From Siphonodentalium dalli (taxonomy: Eukaryota; Mollusca; Scaphopoda; Gadilida; Siphonodentaliidae): 64,000 nucleotides of DNA. Shown one piece after another: positions 54,501-61,800 of the stretch. A program made the position numbers and the translations under genes. The DNA is taken from positions 190,654,369-190,718,368 of the forward strand of contig CP136061.1 in assembly GCA_032622095.1 (NCBI GenBank). Direction: 5' to 3'. Each line of letters opens with the position of its first letter. Positions within the stretch are counted from its first letter, which is position 1. The notes below the pieces were generated by a model. It was not told the origin of the DNA and did not search any database. It saw only the letters and a program-made list of their open reading frames with translations.

Positions 54501-57500
54501 TGACAGGGAGCTGTGATCTGGCTCCGCTCATTAAATTGATGGGCGCAGCTTTGGAAGGGCCTTCTGACATGGTCTCATGTGGAAAACTTAATATGTATAT
54601 CCCCCGGATATATATATTATATCATTTTATATATATATATATACGCAATGTGTATATTGTGATACAGGTACCTCAGGGACATGTGAACGTGTGATAACTG
54701 TTCTAAGGGCAGGACCAGTTCACTCTCCTCCGGTTACGTATCGACGGTTCAACCAATTCGTGGGGATACGTCTGGTGGAGCTGCAGGGGTACTTGGGACC
54801 TCCAGGCCATTTGGCCCCCACCAGACGCTAGCGGTTCTGGGCGCTAAAGCTGCCAAAAATCGAGTGCATACGTATCGACACCGGCTGGATGGCCTTAGGC
54901 AGCTTAAGCGTAGGGCAGGGGCCGTACCCATGAGGTAAAGCGCCGAGTCCCCCTGGTCACGATCGAATTAACGACACGGCCTTGCCTGCCACTCCTCCGT
55001 GAAGGGATTGGAGAGAAATGACCTCTCCCCACCCTCCAGCTTGGCCAGGATATTAGCTTGGGCATGACCACCTGCAGCATGCGATGGTGGGGGGCTCCCT
55101 CTGATCCGATGGCTTGACTCGCTTATAGTTGTATAACCCATTTGGGCTAATGGGCTCTCCATTTGATAGCTATGCCATAGATTGGGCATCAGGTTATCTG
55201 CCGTTTGCATTGGTGAACAGCAGTTAGTTAAACTTTTAATGTTGGTTGTCTTGCCATCTTTGGAGTGGGCCTCCTCCAGTGCAGGTCGTTATGTCGCTAA
55301 GGCGGAGAGGGAGTTAGTCTCCTCGAATCTCAAATCGGCTGGATTCTTAGAACTGACGGATGAAGAACAGAGAATTGCTCGGTTCGCTCGCAATTCCGAA
55401 TTGAATGGCACCACCTGGGATGTTGCTTCCAAAAACAAGGGGGGGGGGAGGTACATGTTTGGGCAATATAGCACTCTAATTATATGAGTTATTTCACGTA
55501 CCTAATCATAACAGATTCATTAAAGAGTTCATATTTAGGTACAATCTGTTTTAGAAGAGTGCATTCCCTCCAAAATTTGGCTATTAACTTTATTGCTCGT
55601 GCCTCCTCCTGGGCTTGCATTCTAATCCATATAGTTCAGTGTGAACGGCTTCCTTTAGCGGAAATATGATATTTTAAAAAATATAATATATATTTCCTTA
55701 AAGAAAGCCTGAACACTGAACTATCATAGGGCCCTCCCATGGCGGTGCCATTCCCAACCCCGCAACTCGCCAATCTCCTGATTGAGTTGAAAATAAACTG
55801 GCGTATTCAGTCAGTTATATTGGGACTGCGCATGTGTGACTAATACGAGCAAGCCACTAAAGACCGCGAGGTACCGTAGGCGACCACAAAAAAGTTAACC
55901 CCTTTTCTACTATGGTTTTACAAACGCAGGACATCTATCCATATAGTTCAGTGTTCAGGCTTTCTTTAAGGAAATATATATTATATTTTTAAAAATATCA
56001 TGTTGGTGGTGACTATAATCGTTGGATCAATATTGAAATATGTGAAGATATATTTAGAACATTTCCCATCTCCGTTACTTTATGGGCATGTGAAAGTGTC
56101 ACTGGACTTCGGTATATCACACAATGACCTTTGATTTGAGATAACCCCAACTTACAGTTATATTACCGGTGCAATTACACCCGTCTACAAAACTATTTTT
56201 TTCATGGGAAGGACTGTCTCGGTTGTTTCTGATACAAATTATGCACATGCGAATATTATGCACTACTTCCACTGTCCTTGCTATTAGATACGCTTCATCG
56301 ATTCTGATCTCTTATTGACTATCAATTATCAAGATCAATGATCGTGGCACCTCTACTGACGTGGCACCTTCTCTTGCTTCCTCCATTAACTTGGAGCCTC
56401 CGCTGGAGTCGGTTGCTGGACATGCCTCCTCCCTCTGGGTCGCGGCCTCCTGAGCCATCAGCAGAGAAGGGCAGCGATGGTCGTCCAAGCGCAGCTACCA
56501 CTGGTCCTGCCTCCGGTGCGTCCGGGTTCATTCCATCGCTGCACCAGCCGGCCACTTGCCATAGCTACCACAACATCGGTGGTCCGTAAAAGCTCGCAAG
56601 CCCCGGTTTCGACACATTGCCTGCCTAGCATTTCAATGTGGCACCTGCCACTGCTTCCACTCCAGGGGATTTTACCGCACGGGTTCCGACCTGTCCTCCA
56701 TTCGTCAAGTCTTTTCCGGCATCCGTCCCTCCCGGTTTGGGGTGGGCATGTATCCCTATTATTCAATTGTGTTCTTTCCTCCACCAGTGTGGCCTTGCTT
56801 TGTACGGTTTCTGACCTCTTTTGGGCTCCTAGGCCAGAACTTAGACTTAGTTTCCTTTCCGAGGCTCTGGAAATTTTGCCTCGTCAAACCAGGTGACCTG
56901 TCGGGATACTTGCCCCTCCCCCCATCTCCTTGACGGACGGTGCTGTTCGGAGACGAGGACGTGCTGTCACAACATCCCCTGGATTTGGCAGCGTTTGATG
57001 CGTGTCCGAGTTCGCCATGCCCATCCGAGAGTGCCTTCAATGAGGGTTATTTCGGATGGGTCAGTCCTTCGGTCTTAGGATAACAATTACGCACAATTGC
57101 ATGCATTACCAGCACAATACTAACAGCACAGAACAAGGAAGAGAAAAATTGGCCCTTCTCTTGCTTCCTCCATTAACTTGGAGTCGGTTGCTGGACATGC
57201 CTCCTCCTTATTGGTCGCGGCCTCCTGAGCCATCCGCAGAGAAGTACGCCTATTTCCCACAACCGAAGGACTGGATGGGGCCCACATATCAAGAACAAAC
57301 ACCAACGTGTGGCGATTTTCCTCTGCCAACTCGATACAGCCTGCGCTGCAGGCTCGGAGTCTGTTGGTGGTCACGCCTCCTCTATTTGTAGTCGCAGCTT
57401 CCACAACCTTCGCAGAGACAGGCAACAATGGATTTTCCTCTGTCAACTCAGTACAGCCTGCGCTGCAGACTAAGAGTCTGTTGGTGGTCATGCCTCCTCT

Positions 57501-58814
57501 ATTTGTAGTCGCGGCTTCCACAACCTTCGCAGCGACGAGCAGCGAGGGATGTTCTGCAGCAGCTACCGCTGGTCCTGCCTCAGTCCATCCAGGTTCATGC
57601 TGTCACGGCACATACCAGTTATTCCGAACCCTTTCTTGCCTTGGCTACCTCATTGTTCCTTGTCGCCGACAAGTTGCACTCATTCGACTGAGTGTTTAGT
57701 GCAATGTTACCTCCGTTCTTTGTACTTTGAGGTTTCCTCTGTCAGTCTGCTTGCTGCCATATCCCATTGCTCTGGCTATGTGCCACAATCAGGAACTGCT
57801 CCTGAATAAGTTTATTCTCACCTCCCTTCTTATCCCGTCGGGGTATTCCAGGTGTTGTTGAGACCAGTCTTTCTAGTTTCGGGCCTTCCAATCTGTTCGA
57901 TTTTTATTCAACGATTAGGCCGCTTTTAGGAGACAAACCTAGACGTATTATGGACTTGATCGTGTGTGTGAACCTGATAAGTTAGTATGCGGGTGCTATA
58001 TCTCACAGGGGACTTTAGCGTTCTACTCACTTAGCCGAACATATCATGAATATCGACCATTCCGCTCCATAGACACTATCGTCTGAACTACGCTCATTGG
58101 TGTCTATGCGTCCTGTATGTAGTCCATTTTGTTATAGTATTTGTCACAGTACCGACTTTGACCACGAATATTTTCCAATTCTATGTTATCACTCTGGCCG
58201 AGTGTTTCACATCACTTGACAGGCGTGATTCTAATTCTAATCCGATTTACCGATCACCGATTCTCACCTTATTTGCGACATTTAACAATTATTGCCGCAT
58301 GCCCATCGGTGCTTGATAATACCAGTTGTCGTGTTATCACAGTTTGTGTAACTTTTCTGCTAACCTCCGGTATGGGTTCCCTATACAACCACCTGACGAA
58401 ACTTTGAAACCTTGCAGGCCTGTGCATTGCATCACAGATTGGCCGTATGATCAGACAGTGTTCCATTAGCGGTATCAGTTCCTCTCCTTGGTTGACCGTA
58501 CACTTCAATTTCCAGTTACTTGTCTTGGTGTACCGGAGGCAGGCACTCTTTCAGTCTTGGTCCCCTCCATTATGTGTATGGTTTTTCTTTCCATGGACAT
58601 TATTCCCAGTGCTCTGGACATAATCAGCCCAACTCCGTCATGTTTTCCTGGTGTATCCCTGGTCCCCCCCATTGATCTGGGCCCAACGGTTTCTCATATC
58701 TCCCCTGGGTCTCTCGGTCGGGCTCAAAATACTGTCCAGTTAGTCATACCGCACTGAGCATTGACTCATTTTGCGAGATCCATTATGAGCATTGATTCGG
58801 CGTTTCTGGGGAAG

Positions 58815-58848
<34 letters not shown>

Positions 58849-61800
58849 TCTCCCTTGCCTATGACCAATGTTTGTCCTGGACACCTTCACCCTGTGATCA
58901 TTAGGCCACATGAGGTATGTGTTGTTTCCTTTTAGGAGGCCTCAGTTGTTTTGGGTTTATCTGAGCTACTGCATGTGGGACACAATTATCTATTATTTGG
59001 CACATGTCTACCAAGTACTCTTTTTGGTACAGGATGCAGGTCTTTTCTGCTTCAGCAGGTGGGTTTCATGGACATAGTCGGATTATCTGCCTCGTGGCCT
59101 CCTCTTCAAGAATTCTAATTATAACCATTAGTTCATTCAGTGTCCAAGATATATTTGACGGAGATATAATATTTTTTTACCCAAAATATGTATCTCCTAT
59201 AATAAATATCTTGGACACTGAACAAAGTAAGGGCCCTCCCAGTTGGGATCAACATTCCCGCCCCGCGCACTCGGGTCAAACGCATCAAACACAGGAGGAA
59301 GAAATTAAAAAGATTGAATTCTTACCTGACAATCGCTTCAATAGCGAAAGGACTCACACGATTGGTCCAGAGGTATAAATGGAATGTTTGACAAGTGCGA
59401 GTACCGTAGGTACTTCGTACCGATTTTTAAAACGACTTCTATGATCTTGCAAGCAAGAAATATATAACCATTAGTTCATTCAGTGTCCAAGATATTTATT
59501 ATAGGAGATACATATTTTGGGTAAAAAAATATTATTTCTTTCCAGGATATCTATTGTGAATGAAAATCTTGTTGACTACTTCCGAAAAGAACTCAAAGTA
59601 GAGAGCCATTTTGAATCACTCCAACGCTATCTTTTGATGGGTGATGGTGACTTTGCCCAGATATTGAGTGATATACTTCTGGAAAAAGTGAGAAATAACC
59701 TTATCTAGATATGCAATGATCTGCTTCTAGGCCTGCAACAATTCATCAAAAATTTGATGCATCACGATTTATTCTTCACAATTTGATCCACGACTTGTTT
59801 TGTCACATATTCAATGCACAATATGATTCATGTCCCATTCCCTACTTTTATACGTTTATAAATTTGATTCCAGTATTCTCACAAAATTTAATTGTCAAAT
59901 CTATAGGTTTCTGTTACTGTACATCTTGACAAACTGCATATATGTAAAGTTGAATTGGTATAATTTGTATGTATCCACTTGTTTAAATGAAGAGCGTCCT
60001 CCAACCTTTCACCTTTGACACATTAAAATGACCCACAAAGTAACCTTCATAACTATGACTAATAAGCAATATTCTGATTGGGTGCTCTGGATTTCTCTAA
60101 CCAATCAATTGCACTGTATTTGATTCAGATGTTCAAATGCCTACTGCTAATGACAACACAGATGAGAAAAAAAACCATGCTTTATTTAAGTAAATGTTTT
60201 CTTAAGAAAAACGTATGATCTACTAATGAAAACTGATACAGTAGTTCAACAACAAAATTTTCAAAAGAGAATAAAAAAAAAGTTTGCTTCATCTAATTTG
60301 TGAATATAATTATTAGATGAATACAGAACTCTGCACTGTTGTCATTGGGTAAAAGTTTAACCAAATGTTTTACGTAAAATAGTGAAATAATGGATGGAAA
60401 AAAGGACATCAAAAGTGACTCAACAAACTCTTTGTTTCAGCTTTCCAAGAACCCTAGACCTCAGGAGCTGTTTAGTCCAATGTTTTTGAACAACGCTTTG
60501 ACTAAGGCAGTGAGGCTGTCAATGTCATCAGATGATAAACATGCTGATAATCTGGGGTTCGCGTTAAGACATGTTCCGAGTGTACTCAATGAGAATGGTA
60601 AGGGAACTAATTGTATTGCTGAACTTTTGTTTCATTGGTGCACCTTTGAGTAATGATTAGTCTTTAGATTTCTGAAATACTTCTCCTGTTCAGTTCTAAA
60701 GTGTACATTTATATGGTATTCATGTGTATAAGTGTTATGACAATATAAACATATAAACAGGCTGAGAGACACCTTATGGAATCCCATTTGCCAATTTTAG
60801 AGATGTAAATATTAAAAATTTTGAGCAGACCATACCAGAGTCTTTACTTCAGGCAGGACCAGTTCTGCCTCCCCCAGTCCTGCTACGGCAGTCAGTACCA
60901 GTGGCAGGCAGGGTGCTGACATCATTGATTTGGGAAACCAATCTTCAGTCCCACCACCTGAGTCTATGGTGGCTGTTCTGGGTAGGGAACACCCATTGTC
61001 CCGTGCCGCCAATAGCGCACCAGCCTTCTGACTTTTCCCCACGGTGCAGTGGCCCACTGGAATTGTACGCCCTTGGGATACCTCAAGGTCTGCTCCTCCG
61101 ATGTTGTGTGATCATAGTGGTATATGATCAACATTTATGCCAGCTTGGTCAGGACCACCTGCATTTGGGGGATTTGGTTGGGGGGGGGGGGCTTCTTCTG
61201 GTCAAATGGCTCCTCCGAACTTATACCCTCTGACCATTTGGCTTTGGGGCACAGCCTATTCTCCCTGAGCCACTAAACGAGAGAATTTGGTCCTCGTTTG
61301 AGCCATTTTCAGAGTAGGCCTCCCTTAGTACAGTATCCCAACCTGATGCATGCCATTCTGTTGCTGGCATTGATCATGACGTGCTTTCTCTGCATGCCAT
61401 GTCATCTGAAGGCTTTGACGATGACGAACAAGAATCTCGGGCTGACAGTTTCTATGGAACTTAATTTCCTATGGAACATGATTTTGTGAAAAGCAAAAGA
61501 CACAGGTTGATCTCTTGTTTAAACTTCCAAAGGATGAATGTCAAATATTTTCTAATTTAATTAAGAATTTGAGCAAACCGTACCAGTCTTTACCAGTCTT
61601 TACCTCGGTTCTGGCCCCTCTGGTCCTGCTACAGCAATCAGTGCCAGTGGCAGGCAGGATGCCAACATCGTTGATTCGGGAAACCAATCTTCAAGGGAGA
61701 CAGCCCCAGCACCTGAGCCCCAGCTGATCTGGGTGATGAAGACTCGTTGTCACTGCCAATACCGCTATGGTTCAATGTCACACCATGGTACCATCATTCA

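Noticed and set aside
56322-57699. Several open frames on both strands as genes
   Set aside because: They overlap on opposite strands within tandem GC-rich repeats and show no domain or splice structure.
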